Assembly: GCF_041296385.1 (NCBI RefSeq)
Contig: NW_027184078.1
Location: forward strand, 186,001-250,000
Origin: Aphelocoma coerulescens
Taxonomy: Eukaryota > Chordata > Aves > Passeriformes > Corvidae
Length of the DNA stretch: 64,000 bases
Direction of reading: 5' to 3'
Numbering within the stretch: the first letter of the stretch is position 1; each line of letters starts with the position of its first letter. The notes beneath the pieces were generated by a model, which was not told the DNA's origin, made no database searches, and worked only from the letters and a program-made list of their open reading frames with translations. A program made the position numbers and the translations under genes. Below are positions 9,916-21,339 of the stretch, piece after piece.

Positions 9916-10282
9916 TGCACTTTTTTGCCTGCAGTTCTCCTCTCCATCCCTCCGCAGGGGGAAGGGGAGAGGAGTGCGAGAAGGGAGCAGCACGTGATTT
10001 GGAGTGTTTCAGTGGGAGCACCATAGTGGGGGGAACTGGGGTGTCACAAAGGGCCCCCTGTGACCCGCCACCTGCCCCTAGCAACGGCTCCCAGGGTTTG
10101 TTGACGTGGAACCAGCGCCCAGCCTGCAGTGTCCGGCAGGACAGCGACGGGACAGGACGGGAGCACGCAGCTGGCGAGAAGCCCGCTGGTTTTTGCTCAC
10201 GTCTTGCCCTGCAGCAGGGAGTAAGATATTAAACCAAACCTTCCCCCTTTCCTGTGATCATCTCATTTCTCTATTCAGTAGA
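9916..10282 (+). promoter_or_regulatory. 5' flank and leader of MROH copy 1
   Basis: The stretch before the first coding exon holds an E-box CACGTG (near 9,991), an RFX half-site-like CCTAGCAAC (10077-10085) and a CRE-like TGACGT (10102-10107). A pyrimidine-rich tract ends CTATTCAG at 10278, which looks like a splice acceptor four bases before the ATG. An untranslated first exon further upstream is therefore likely, and the true start site is not located. The same sequence recurs before copies 2 and 3. Confidence 0.35.
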
Positions 10283-13200
10283 ATGGAGAAGAGACCCCCA
10301 AGACGGCCCAGGGTGGCCTGGGGGGAGAACGGGGCTCCTCAGGAGAGCAGCTCTGCAGCGGAGCCCGCCGAGGCGACCAAGGTGCAGCCATTGCGGCCCA
10401 GTGAGTGAGGGGCCCTGTGGGACTGGGCAGGGCTGGGATCAGGTTTCCCCGGCCCAGGGGCAGCGGGGATCACAGGGGTGGGAGTGATGCCGGAGTGCTG
10501 GGGCTGCTCGGGGCAGGACACCAGCCCCGGCACAGCCTGTGCCGAGGAGGGGGAGAGCAGAGGGGCCCCAGCTGCTGCTCTGGGGCGTGGGCAGCGAGGG
10601 TCAGTGGCTGGCAAGAGGCAGTGGTGCTGTGGGATGCTGGACGTGTCCTGCCCCTCTGCCAGAGCGCTCCTCAGCCCGGGGCACTGGGCTTTGCCCCGCC
10701 GTGCTCCAGCAGGGCAGCTCCTCTGCTGGGCATCCTCCAGTCGGGAGCTGCCCGGGAAGGCAGTGCCAAGGGAGCGGGCACAGCATGGGCAGAGGGCAGA
10801 TCTCCTTCCTCTGCTCTCTGCTATTGATGCACCCTCTGCAGTTTCCTTTCTCTCCCCCTCCGTTAGAGGCCTTATCCGCACAGAAAGCCATGGACTTCAT
10901 CCAGGCCTTCGTCCTCAGCCCCAAACAGGTACCCACAGCCTGCTGAATGGCAGCTGTGCCTGCACAGGGGTGCTGGCTCTGCAGAGCAGCTGCTCCCACA
11001 GGGCACTGCACCGCAAGGGCTCTGGTCCCGCTGGCTGGGTGTTCTCACTTCACGCTGCCCCGTTGTCTGTGGTCCCCAGCTCCAAGACAAGGATCTGAAG
11101 CTCAAGTTCCTTGACAGCATCTGCACATTCTGCAGAGCTGCCAAGGATTCTGGCTTCTCCAAGGACCGGGATGAATTCTGCCACAAATACAAGCTGGGAG
11201 AGAAGATCGAGGTGAGGGGGTTCCCGGCGCTCTGGGCAAGGGAGCAAGGAGCCCCAGCAGCCTGTGAGGGCAGTGCTTGGGCAGGGCAAGGCTCTGGTGG
11301 CTCTGGGTGCTGGCAGCTGCCAGGTTGCAGCCCAGCTGTGCTCTGCAGGTGCTGCTGCAATTGGAGCCCAAGAACGAGATTTGCACGGAGGTGCGGCGGC
11401 TGGCCATGCTCGCTATTGCTGGACTGAGGTACCGGCCCATCACACCTGCAGAGCCCTGCCCAGCACTCCGTGCCCACCTGCTCATCCCTCCTGCAAGCCC
11501 AGCCCCAGTGCTGCAGGAGACCTTGAGGCGCTGCTCCCAGCACCAGTGTCCAGCTGGGCCCCTCTCTCTTTGCAGCACGCTGGGGACGGTGCTGGAGAGC
11601 AGAAGAAAACTCTTAAGACTCTGCTTCAACAGCATCTTTTTCCTTCCTCCAAGCGGGAAAATGCGCAGCCGGGAAGCGTCTCTCTATGCTCAGGTAAGTG
11701 CTGAGTGAACTGGCAGAACCTCCAGTCTGTCCAGGCTGCTCCCGACCACCCCGTGCTGCCTAAGGACCAAAGATCCAAGGCAGGCCACGGTCTCAGCTTC
11801 GCTTTCCTCCCCTCATCCCTATTACCGCCGGCCTAAGCCCTAGGGTATATCTCCGTGTCGCACAGCCACAGGGAGGAGGAGGAGAGAAGATCTGGCAGAC
11901 AGGAATTGTGCAGCAAGATTGATTGATTTAATTATTTTAAAGCTCTTTTATAGACTTTTTTCTTCATAGTCTAATTGGACAAGGATCAGCCACCCCTTGG
12001 GGGTGATTGGCTAAAATCCTAAAACCTCCATTGTCAAAATATTTTCCTACTATACTATAAACAAGACTTTTCAAGGCTGCAGCAGTTTGGTTGTTTACAT
12101 AGCTCTGCTACCTCTTCTGTGAGAGAGAAAAGTCTCTCACGGACTTAGAAACTAGCAACAAAATCCTTGCTCGCAGCAGTTTTGGATCCACACATCCCTT
12201 CATGCCTTGCCAGGCTCCAGCCACATCCTGCAATGCCGGCTGCTCTGCCCCCAGCACACGGCCTGCTCCTGTGTCCCTCCCCTCACACTGGCACTTCAGA
12301 TCAGTCTCAGAGCTCCTGAGGGAGCAGCAGAATCACGGCCACTGCTCTCTGTCATCCTTGCAGACCCTGCATGCCATGGACACCATGCTGGAGGTGATGG
12401 TGTTCAGCTCTCCTGCCTCCAAAACCAGCAAGATGCTTCAGGACATCTTGGAGGTCTGGCCTGTGCACAGAGTGGGGGGTGAAAGGAATGTTCCTCCCTC
12501 AGGAGGGGAAGGAGCCCGGGCTTGTGTCCAGTCTTGTCCTGGCTCCTGCCAAATGAACCCTGTCCCAGCCAGAACCAGGACATTCCCCCAGTGCCGTGCA
12601 GGCAAGAGCGCGCTGCGGGGAGGGTGCCCAGCTGGCCTGGGGAAGCAGAGGCTGGCCCCAGGCGCTGCTGGAGCACAAGGAGCAGAGGGCAGCCCCTGCC
12701 TTCCTTGCTGCCCACCAGCTTTGCCTGGGGCCTTTGTGCCAGGCCTGCCAGGGCCCCCAGGGACAGGATCCCCCCTGCAGGCTTTGCCTGAGGGCACAGG
12801 AAGTCTGGAGGGACGGCGCAAGTGTCTCTCATGGGCACGGCCCTGCCACTGCTGCTGCTGGAGTGGGCGTCTGCTCACGGGGCTCACCTGCAGCTTCTCT
12901 CTTCCCAGGTTCTGCTGGACTACTGCCTTTATGACACAGTGGCTGTGCAGGAGAGGGTCATGGGCAGGGTCAGGCTGCTGAGCCATTTGCTGGCCGACTC
13001 TTCCACTGTGCAGGTAAGGACCGGCCACCCTCCAGCCAGGCCATCTCCCCATCCCTGTGCCCTGGCACAGCCACAACTGCAAGGTGCCTGCAAGGCCTCA
13101 GCTGCCCACCCTCAGACCTTCTGCTCTTCTGCCTGCCTCCCCCAGGCTGGCCAAACTGAGGACGGCGGTGCTGCCAGCAGCCAGGTCCAGATCCCAGTCC

Positions 13201-16200
13201 TCGGGAAGCTGCTGGGCCATCTGTTTTTCAAGTTATTCAGGAAAGAAGAAACCAGCTGGATGGCACTGGATATTCTCTGCTTCCTCTTCACATTCCTCTC
13301 TGAGCAGAAATGTAAGAGAAGCTGTGGTGGGCGGCATCCCCCGTGCACCACCACATGCCCACATACAGCTGCTTGTCTTCCTGGGCTTTGCGAAGGCCCC
13401 TTGTTGTGCTTGGTGCAGGTGGCACCATGTCCCCAGCACTGCTGTCACCTCCGCTCCTGCCCCACACTCTCTGCCAGCCTCATGATGCTCCCGTGTAGCC
13501 GAGCTGCTCCTCCCAGCAGGACTCAGCCACACTCCACCCCTTCCCCATGTCCCCTGGAGAGCTCGTGTCCTGCCCTGCCACACTCCAGCCCCGCAAGCCC
13601 TTCCCCCTGAGCAGTATTGCAGCCACGGTGTAACGGGGAGCTGCATGCAGAGCTCCAGGGGCTCGGAGCTTCCCAGGCCAGCTTCCCTGGGTACGGACAC
13701 TGGAGGCAGCTCCCCCTTTCCACCAGTGCCCACCACCTCCTCCCGTGACCGACTGCTCCCCAGCCATTCCTGCATCCGAACGCTTGTCAGGGTTGGGTCG
13801 GCTGCTGGCACAGCGGCTGTGTCTCAGCCACACATTCGTGTCTTTCCTCTCTTTAGGTGCCACACCGGCAGCAGTTTGTGCCCAGCTCCCAGCATACTGG
13901 GAATCTGAGATCACCTCCCTGCTGGATACGCCCAGCACCTGGAGAGTTCAGGTAACCAGCCCTCCCCTTGGCTGGGCCTCCCATCTGTGGCATCAGCAGG
14001 GAATTGGTGTGCGCAAAGGGGCGCAGAATCAGCGGGGCTGTCCCTGGTGAGAGGCTTCCCGCTGTCCCCGAGCAGGGAACACTGCGGTGTCCCAGCAGCA
14101 GCAGAAGCAGCAGCTCCAGCCCTGCTGGCCACCAGCGAGCCCCTGGTCTCCGTAGGGCCCGTGCCCCATGCCTGAGAGCCCAGCCCTCCTCCCTGCCCCG
14201 GGGCCCTCCTCATCCTCCCCTGCATAGGAACTGTGGGCACTGCTGCCAGCTTTCCTGCGGCCACTGCCGCCAGCACTGCCCGGCACCTCTGGCCAGGGCT
14301 GCTCACACTGCCCAGCCGAGCAGAAGCCTTTGGGCACTGGCTGGCACTGGCCTCCACTCCCTTCCTTCCTGCCACAGGCCTTTGGGAGATACCTCAGGCC
14401 AGCTGAGAGGACGGGCATCGTCCTTGCGGCCATCGAGATCCTGGGACACTCCAGCCTCCTGGACAAGAAGGCACCCAAGGAGTTTCTGGAGGTGGCCATG
14501 GAATTCCCTGAGCTGTGGCTGATGGATGTAAGTGGCCTGTGGCTGGATTGGCCTGCCCTTGAGCCCTGTCAGGTTCCTGCCTCCCTCCCAAAGCCTGGAT
14601 TGGGGGATGCCCAAAACCACCTTGAGGCAGCAGAGAGGGTGTAAGGATCCCGCTTCTGACACCCAAAGAACGGTAGGATCTGGTCATCAAAAGATGCCTC
14701 GGCCAAAATTAAGGTGCAATCAAGACCATATGCCAAGGTCAACAGTACGGATTTCATTTAAGAGTAAATGGGAGATCGAGAGAGAGAGGGAATGAGAAAG
14801 ACACACACACACACACACACACACACACATTACATAGAAAGATCGTCACCCGCACATGGGTCCCTGCGGCATCCCAGGACACGGCAGCACCACCTTCACC
14901 TGTGTTCCCTCCAGGTGCCAAAAATTGTGAGACACATCTTTGCATACTATGATGAAACAAATGCAGCAACTGCTCACAGCTTTCCCATAATGTTTGTCCT
15001 GATGGCCAGTAAGTGGCCTCGGCGAGTCGTCACAACAGCTCTGAAGGTCGCACCAATATTCAGGTACTGGCCCTGACCGCCCAGAGGGCTTGTTCCCTGT
15101 GGGGAGAGGGACCCCGAGACTCTCTGGCTGCCAGACACAAGAACACTGCAGCACCCCCAAAGCAAGCGGGGCCCTCCATCCCACCATGCTTCCCAGCCCA
15201 GGCCCACAGCAGCCAAAGCCGGCTGGGCCAGCCCAGAGCCAGCACGCTGCTCCCAGTCCCACCGGGAACACCCCGTCAGCCATGTCCACCTGCCCAGGCT
15301 GGGCCCCTGCGCACCCCAAGTCCTGTAGGGCTGGCCCAGGCCACGCTGCAGTGGCCGAGGCAGCCCTGCTGACAGCGCTCTGCCTTGCAGCGACAAAGTC
15401 TGTCTGTGGAAGGCAATGTTCTCCGTGCGCCAGACTCTGGAGCAGGTTTTGAAGGAGCTGCACATCAAACTGCAGGGCCGGCAGAAGGACATCTTCACAC
15501 AGCAGGAGAAGTCCTGCCTCACGTTCTTGGCTGTGAGTCATCAGGAAAAGCCCACATGGCCTTGCTCTCAGCTGCTGGTGGGAAGCAGGAGCTGAGCCAG
15601 GACAGCCCTGCCAGCTCTGCCCGGGCTCTCTTCTGCTTTCTTCCAGATGCTGGCCTCTGATGATGTACAAGAAGAGGAAATGGGTCCACTGTACAATGAC
15701 CTGGATCTTCTGAGGTGTCCAAGAATAGAAATGGTCTCGCTGGTGCTCAGGGCCCTTGTGACGCTGTCGGAGAGAGCCGAGACGGTGAGCAGGCTGCTCT
15801 CAGGGGCAGACATGTGGCACCTGGACTCTGAGGCCTCGGGGAAGGTGGTGGCTTGGCCTGGTCTGCGAGTCAGGTGCTGGGGTGACTGCTCCAAACGCCC
15901 TGCCTGCCATGGGATGGCCTGGAGGCTGCCTGGGGAGCTGACCAGGCCCAGAAGTTCTCATGGAATGGAAACTGTCTTTCATACAGGCAAGAAAAATGAA
16001 GGGCCTCCTGTCTGAGTTGCTGAAATTCCTGTGGCATCGGTCGGGGGACGTTTCACTGATGGCCGTGGACATCGTCCGAAATGTGCTGGGGCACCTGAAA
16101 AAGAGAGAGGCCAGCACCATGGCTGTGATGGTGGTGCCGAGGCTCTGGTGCCTCTTTGACGCGGTAAGGCTGATGTGGGAACGCTCCCCATGGCTCCATC

Positions 16201-17953
16201 CATGGATGGATTCTGGGCCTTGCAGCCCAGCACAGCTTCTACCCACTCTGGGCTGTGACCCCGGAGCATCGCCCCTCACCTCAGGCACCTCAGCTCAGCC
16301 CCTCCTGGCCGCGGGCAGGGAGCCGCTGTGTGCAAAGCTCACCTTTCCTCCTTCCTACCAGAAGGAAGACTGTGTGCGGGAGCACTCCATCTGCCTCTTC
16401 AGAGACCTGCTGGGCAAAACGGACTGGAAGAACCAGGCGGTCATGAAGAAATATGCCTGGAAGGCCCTGGTCCAGCTCCTCCTTCACATGAGTGACCAGG
16501 CCCGCAGCGTGGCCAAGGTACCCATGTCCAGGCTGAGCACTGACCAAGAGAGGGGTGGCTGACACCCCCTGGGGGGTCCCGAGCATCAGGACAAGGGCTG
16601 CTGGCAGCCGGCAGCGTTCCCCCAGCACAGCCCCTGGGAACCAGCGCCAGCAGGGCCGGACAAGCTGGCACGGCCATTTCCAACCTCTGCCCTGCCTGCT
16701 CCAGCAGGGCTCGGCAGCAGCCCCGCACCACCGAGGCCTGGACACGTGTGTCCCCAAAGGCTTCTCAGCTGTCCCCACAGGTGTCCCTGCAGGGCTTTGC
16801 ACCTCAATCCCTGCTGCCCAGGCCTGTCCCCAAGAGACCCCTGGATGCTTTGCGAGGGCATGTCCCAGCTTCCTAAGGGCACGGTCACCCCAGGAACAAA
16901 GCCCAGGTCTCCTTCCACAGGCAGGCCCTGGTGCCACCCCCCAGCTTCTGTCCCACAGGCGTCTGCAGAAGCCATCCTGGCTATAGCAGAGCTCCTCAAG
17001 TGGAAAGAGCTCAAGCAGCTGGCGCAGACGGAGCAGACGTGGAGGATGGGCGAGTGCTTGGTGAGGACGAGACCCAGGCTGGGCGAGGGCTGCCCACAAC
17101 ACCGTGCCGGGGCTGTGAGCCCTGCAGCTGGGCCTCCCCTGGGCTGTTGTTGCCCAGAGCACCCAGCCTGGAGCTGCACCCTTGCTCCTGTCTTGAGAAT
17201 TGGAGCCTCCTCCAGGCCCATGTGCCCTCAATGCCCCCAGCATGAGGGAGGGCTCTGAGCCACGGGGGTGCTGCCAGGAGGGGCTGATCTGGCCAGCTGG
17301 GGCCCTCTGAGTATTGCCCACACCCTTGTGCTCCCTGCAGTTGGCCAAGGACAGCAGCAGGGCCGAACAGTTTGTGTGGGACAGCCAGCCCTACCTGGAG
17401 AGCCCTCAGGCCCCCATGCGAGAGGCGGCCCTCAGGTTCATTGGTGAGTCCCAGTCCCCAGGTCCCTCTTTGGGCAGCCGGGCCCCATCCCCCAGCCCTG
17501 GGGCTGCCACGGGCAGGGCCTCGGCCTCCCTGTGCCCCCCTGCCAACACAGGTGGCTTTGGTGGCCACCTTGCCAGTGCCACCCTCGGGCTGCTGAGGGG
17601 GTCAGGCAGGGCCAGGGGCCACGCTGCTGGGAGCACACTGGGGAGCAGGGGCTGACGGAGCTCTGTGCCCAGGGCTGGCTGCGCGGCACCTGACAGAGCA
17701 GAGTGAGGACACCGTGGCTGAGGTTCTCTGGGGTGAGTGGGGAGCCAGGGCTCAGGGGAGCTGAGGCGTCTCAGCACACACGGGGGCTCATCTGGGCTCT
17801 CCTTCTGTCGTAGAACTTGACAGACTGCAAGCAGGAGACAAGGATCCCGCCATCTGTTCCCTGGCAGCTCAGACCAGCTTGGTCCTGAAGTCTCCAAGGA
17901 AGCAGCGAAGATCAGGATTCTCCCTGCGCGCGCTGTGCTGCTGGTGCCGCTGA
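10283..17953 (+). CDS. Maestro heat-like repeat (MROH) family gene, copy 1
   Basis: Nineteen exons join in phase without a stop: 10283-10400, 10867-10928, 11080-11211, 11349-11428, 11576-11693, 12364-12453, 12909-13013, 13146-13311, 13857-13951, 14378-14527, 14915-15063, 15391-15532, 15647-15784, 15987-16163, 16362-16517, 16959-17060, 17341-17443, 17673-17732, 17814-17953. The total is 2,283 nt, or 760 residues. All introns are GT-AG; the exon 6 donor (GTCTGG) is weak. After a basic, Pro-rich N-terminus the protein is a run of amphipathic helices of HEAT type. The C-terminal YLESPQAPMREAALRFIG stretch followed by Ala-Ala-Arg-His-Leu is the signature I recognise from MROH proteins; the tail is Arg- and Cys-rich. 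MROH proteins are poorly understood helical scaffolds, some testis-enriched in mammals. Which member this is (MROH7-like in avian naming, perhaps) is not settled. The ATG at 10283 is the first in its exon. Confidence 0.85.
11830..12190 (-). mobile_element. Probable LTR fragment in MROH intron 5, copy 1
   Basis: Intron 5 contains an AT-rich block unlike the GC-rich introns around it. It has a reversed TATA-like motif (CTTTTATAG near 11,944) and a GGATCAGCCACCCC segment. Composition and signals suggest an old minus-strand LTR or similar insertion. No clear termini were found. Confidence 0.4.
14801..14829. repeat. (AC)n microsatellite, MROH intron 10, copy 1
   Basis: There are fourteen AC units plus one A. 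The length differs in the other copies and accounts for the offset change across intron 10. Confidence 0.9.
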
Positions 17954-18254
17954 GCAGAGAGGGACCTTGATGTAAGGCTTGGCAGGGACACACACTCAAA
18001 CACCTGCTGAATGATCAGGTGTGGAAAGGATGCCCTGGCTTTCTAAGGTCTTTCTCATAGAGCAAGCAGGCGTTTCCATGACTTCTGACTCTGCCATTGC
18101 CGTGACCAGTAGGGACCCATTCCCCCCAGCCCCTGAGCATGGCGTGAGGTGGTCTAGAATAAGCCCAGGGTCATGGCCAGTCCCCTCCTGGCTCCTGTCA
18201 AATGGCTCAGCTGCCGGCCCTCAGCCCTTCTGCTCTTCTGCCTGCCTCCCCCAG

Positions 18255-18608
18255 GCTGGTCAAAATGAGGACAGAGGTGCTGCCTGTGGAGAGATGCAGA
18301 TCCCAGGCCTGGGGAAGCTGCTGGCACATCCATTCAAGTTGCTCAAGAGAGAAGAGACCACTTTATGGCTCTGGATGCTCTCTGCGCCCACTTCAAGTTC
18401 ATCTGTCAGCAGAAAGGTAAGAGAAGCTGTGGTGGGCTGCATCCCTGCGCACGGCCGCATCCCCCCGATGCATCTGCTCGTCTTCCCGGCCTTGCGATGG
18501 CCCCTTCTGTGCAGACACGGGGCTCATGTGGGCTCTGCTTCTGTCCCAGAACTTGAAATACTGCGGGCCAGAGAGAAGGATCCTGGGCGCTCAGACCTGC
18601 CTGCCTAA
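18255..18608 (+). pseudogene. MROH scar: exon 8-like joined to exon 19-like, unit 1
   Basis: Segment 18255-18416 is a diverged copy of exon 8 (13146-13311), including its CCCCCAG acceptor and GTAAGAGAAG donor. It is 4 bp shorter, which shifts the frame near 18,360. The sequence after its donor follows intron 8 to about 18,510 and then switches to the end of intron 18. An exon 19-like segment (18550-18608, starting AACTTGA after CAG) follows with a stop at 18606. Exons 9-18 are absent. This is the remains of an older MROH copy that lost its middle by a deletion between introns 8 and 18. Confidence 0.8.
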
Positions 18609-18664
18609 AATCCTGGGAGAGGAGTCGGTGTGGCTGGATCCAAGCCCAGCCACTGACCTGTCCA

Positions 18665-18890
18665 AACTCTGTATATAGTTCTAGAAAGTTAATTACCTTC
18701 TATATATAATTTTTATAAGTAAACCATATATATAAATTATATATTTTATAAATATATATAATATATGAAAATTTTGAGTAAATAAAATATATAAATTATA
18801 TCTATTATGTCATGTATCTAATGTACATATATTATGAATATATATTATATATATTCGCTATATATAGAGATTAGCTTTTCAAATAAAATA
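18665..18890. repeat. AT-rich low-complexity block, unit 1
   Basis: The block is dominated by TATA, ATAT and AAATTATA runs, with AATAAA motifs at its right end. It could hold the polyadenylation site of the upstream gene, but nothing shows that. Several A/T to C/G differences separate unit 1 from units 2 and 3. Confidence 0.7.
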
Positions 18891-18984
18891 AACAATGACT
18901 TGAAATCGATTACAGGAATGATAGCGACTGCAGCACACAGCTCTATCTATGAGTATAGTGCACCATTTTTGAAGCAATATGGAA

Positions 18985-20180
18985 GCAATTATGTTAAAGC
19001 TAGCAGACTTGGGAGGAAAAGTGAGAATTGTGGGTGGGAAATGTGAGGAGGAAAGGGTGGGAAATGTGCGGGCACAAAATAGTGGGAAATATGAGGGGAC
19101 AAAATGGTGGGGAAACATGAGGGGAGAAAAGGGCGGGAAACGTGAGGGGAGAAAAGGGCGGGAAACGTGAGGGGAGAAAAGGGCGGGAAATGCAACGCAG
19201 AAAAGGCACAGGACTCTTGAGCAAAAAGGATGGGAAATGAGAGGAAGAAAGAGTGCGAAACATAGGGAGAAAAAGTGAGAAACATGAGGGAAAGCATGAT
19301 GGCAAATGTGAGGGGACAAAAGGGCAGGAAGTGTGAAGGGAAAAAAATGGTAGGAAATGTGAGGGAGGGAAAAAATGTGGAAAATGTCAGAAGAGAAAAG
19401 AGCAAGAAATGTGAGAGGGAAGAGATGGGAAACGCGAGGAGAAAAAGATGGGAAATGGGAGGAATCATGGCTGTGAAACATAAGGGCAAAAAAGGCCAGA
19501 AACATGAGGCCAAAAATGATGGGAAATGTGAGGGGATGGAAAAGCAGGGAGCATGAGAGAAAAAGAGGTGGGGAACTTGAGGGGAAAAGGGTGGGAAATG
19601 TGAATAAAAACGGGAAAATGGAGGGACAAATGACCTGAGCCCAGAGGTGCTTTGTTTGGGGTCCTGCTTGGATTCAGCAGCTCGAGCTTGCACTGTGTTA
19701 CTGCACCGTGAATAAATGGCTTTGTGGAACAAGACATCTGAGACTCTGCCATGGCAAACCTGGGGCTGAAGCAGTGAGGAAACCTGGTGGGACTGTGTGA
19801 GCAGGGACGCGTTGGGTCACTGGAGCTGCCGCCGCTGTGAAGGGGCTCCAGTCCCAGCAGTTCAAATCTGTGGCCTTGGAGGTTCTCCCAGAGAGACTCA
19901 ACAAGGTCACACTGGATCAGTTCCTTAACACTGCCATGGCCACAGCAAGTCCTTGCACCATTGCTTTGGGTGCTTCCCTCTTTGCGCACTCCCCTCAGAG
20001 TTTGTTCCTGTCCCAGTTATCAGCTCCTGTGCTGCCTTTCCCACTCCATTGGAAATCTCCAATCACACAACTGTGTGTGCTCGGAACCCGAGCTGCTCTC
20101 CTCACACAGTTCTCGGGTGGTCTCAGCACTCAGGGACAGGTGGGCTCAGGTCCCTGGGACAAGGGCCCCACGCCATGAAG
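18985..20180 (-). repeat. Arm B: inverted repeat arm with 25-bp minisatellite, unit 1
   Basis: The arm is the reverse-complement counterpart of arm A (27,770-28,735). From about 19,040 to 19,620 it is a degenerate tandem array of purine-rich units of a GGGCGGGAAACGTGAGGGG-AGAAAA type (about 25 bp). It then passes through a block with AATAAA (near 19,710) and a block ending near the GGTGGGCTCAGGTCCCTGGG landmark. Long minus-strand frames rich in Ser-Pro-His-Phe are translations of the minisatellite and not genes. The AATAAA and following sequence would suit an LTR origin. Confidence 0.7.
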
Positions 20181-20189
20181 CTCCAATCA

Positions 20190-21330
20190 TGAATGAGCTT
20201 GGGATTGGGGGTCCCGGGGGAGGTTTGGGGGTCTCAAGTGAGAGGGTCTGCAGTGGTTCAAGGTGAGGGGCTCTGGGGATCCTGGAGGGAGGTTGAGGAT
20301 CCCCATTGGATTTGGGGGTCCCAGGGGCTTTTTGAGGTGTTCCAGAAGGTGGTTGAGTGGCCCCAAGGGCATCTGGGGGGCTGAGGAGGGGGAGAATTGG
20401 GGGTTCAAGAAGGTGTTTGGGGGACACTGGAGGGGGATTGGGGATCCCAGGGAACCACCCAGTCTGGGTGGACTTGGGGGGGTGGCTCCAGGGGGGGAAG
20501 TTCAGGCAGGGTTCGGAAAGGGAGGGTGGTGGGAGTTTGGGGGTCTGGGGTGGGTTTAGGGCTACCAGCGAAGGCTACAGGGGTCCCCGAGGAGGGCTTG
20601 GGGGATCCCAGAGAGGAGTTTGGTGGGTGCCAGGGGGGTTTTGGGAGTTTCAGAGCCTCCCAAGTTATGTGACTCCCGAGTCTGAGAACTCACAATTATC
20701 ATCTCCCTCAAATTGTAAGCCCCCAGTCGTGTGACCCTCAAGGAATTTGACCCCAAGACAGAAACCAAAAACTCATGGAACTCCCCAAAATCTGAACCCC
20801 ATTCCCATGATCCCCCCAAGTTGTGACCCTGAAATCTGAGCCCCTACAAATTGTGACCCCCAAAATCTGACCCCCCAAGTCATGTCATTCCACACAAAAT
20901 GAGAGACCCATCATGTGAGTGTCTAATCTGCTCCCCCAGGGCTGTGTGACTCCCCCACTCCTACGACACCCCCAAGTCATGGCACCCCCCCAGTCTGAGC
21001 CCCCGCCAGTCTGAGTCCCCCACTCTGAGCTCACCCAACTCCCCAACATCTCACCCCCATTCCCATCACCCTCCAAATTGCATCATCCCCCATTCTGAGC
21101 ACCCCCCAAGCCCTGTGGCCCCCTCAAACCTGACCCCTCCCATTCCCACCTATACCCAAAATCTGAACCCCCTCAAATCGTGCAACTCCCTCACACTCCC
21201 ACCCCCTCAAAATCCCCTGCCTCAATTCCCCCAGGGTCCTGCCCCCACCACCTCCAAAATATCCCCAACCCCCCCTTGAGCCCTCACAACCCCCTCCTTG
21301 CTTAAAAAACACACGCAGAGCTTCAGAAAT
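20190..21330. repeat. G-rich to C-rich switch block, unit 1
   Basis: From 20,190 to about 20,650 the plus strand has many GGGG-GGGGG runs. From about 20,650 to 21,300 it has CCCC runs in a loose repeat of an AAATCTGACCCCC or TTGTGACCCCC type. At 20,520-20,561 there are seven or more G tracts of three or more with loops of 1-5, a canonical G-quadruplex pattern. No gene is supported; open frames are low-complexity Gly/Pro-rich. Confidence 0.7.
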
Positions 21331-21339
21331 GATAAAAAG

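Noticed and set aside
14846..15670. A 274-codon minus-strand frame seen in all three units.
   Set aside because: It covers MROH exons 11-12 and their introns in antisense. Conservation follows from unit identity and not from coding.
16290..17348. A 352-codon minus-strand open frame opposite MROH exons 15-16, repeated in unit 2.
   Set aside because: It is antisense to well-supported exons and introns, is broken in unit 3 and has no family features. GC-rich antisense frames are common.
18834..19046. A 70-codon frame over the AT-rich block.
   Set aside because: It is low-complexity AT sequence running into the minisatellite; there is no support for a product.
19040..19620. Regularly spaced short repeats considered as a CRISPR array.
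   Set aside because: The units are contiguous and degenerate with no unique spacers, and the surroundings are plainly eukaryotic.
18989..19732. Long minus-strand frames (about 210-260 codons) rich in Ser, Pro, His and Phe over arm B, and similar frames at 8679-9209 and 28177-28659.
   Set aside because: They are translations of the 25-bp minisatellite and change length and frame between units.
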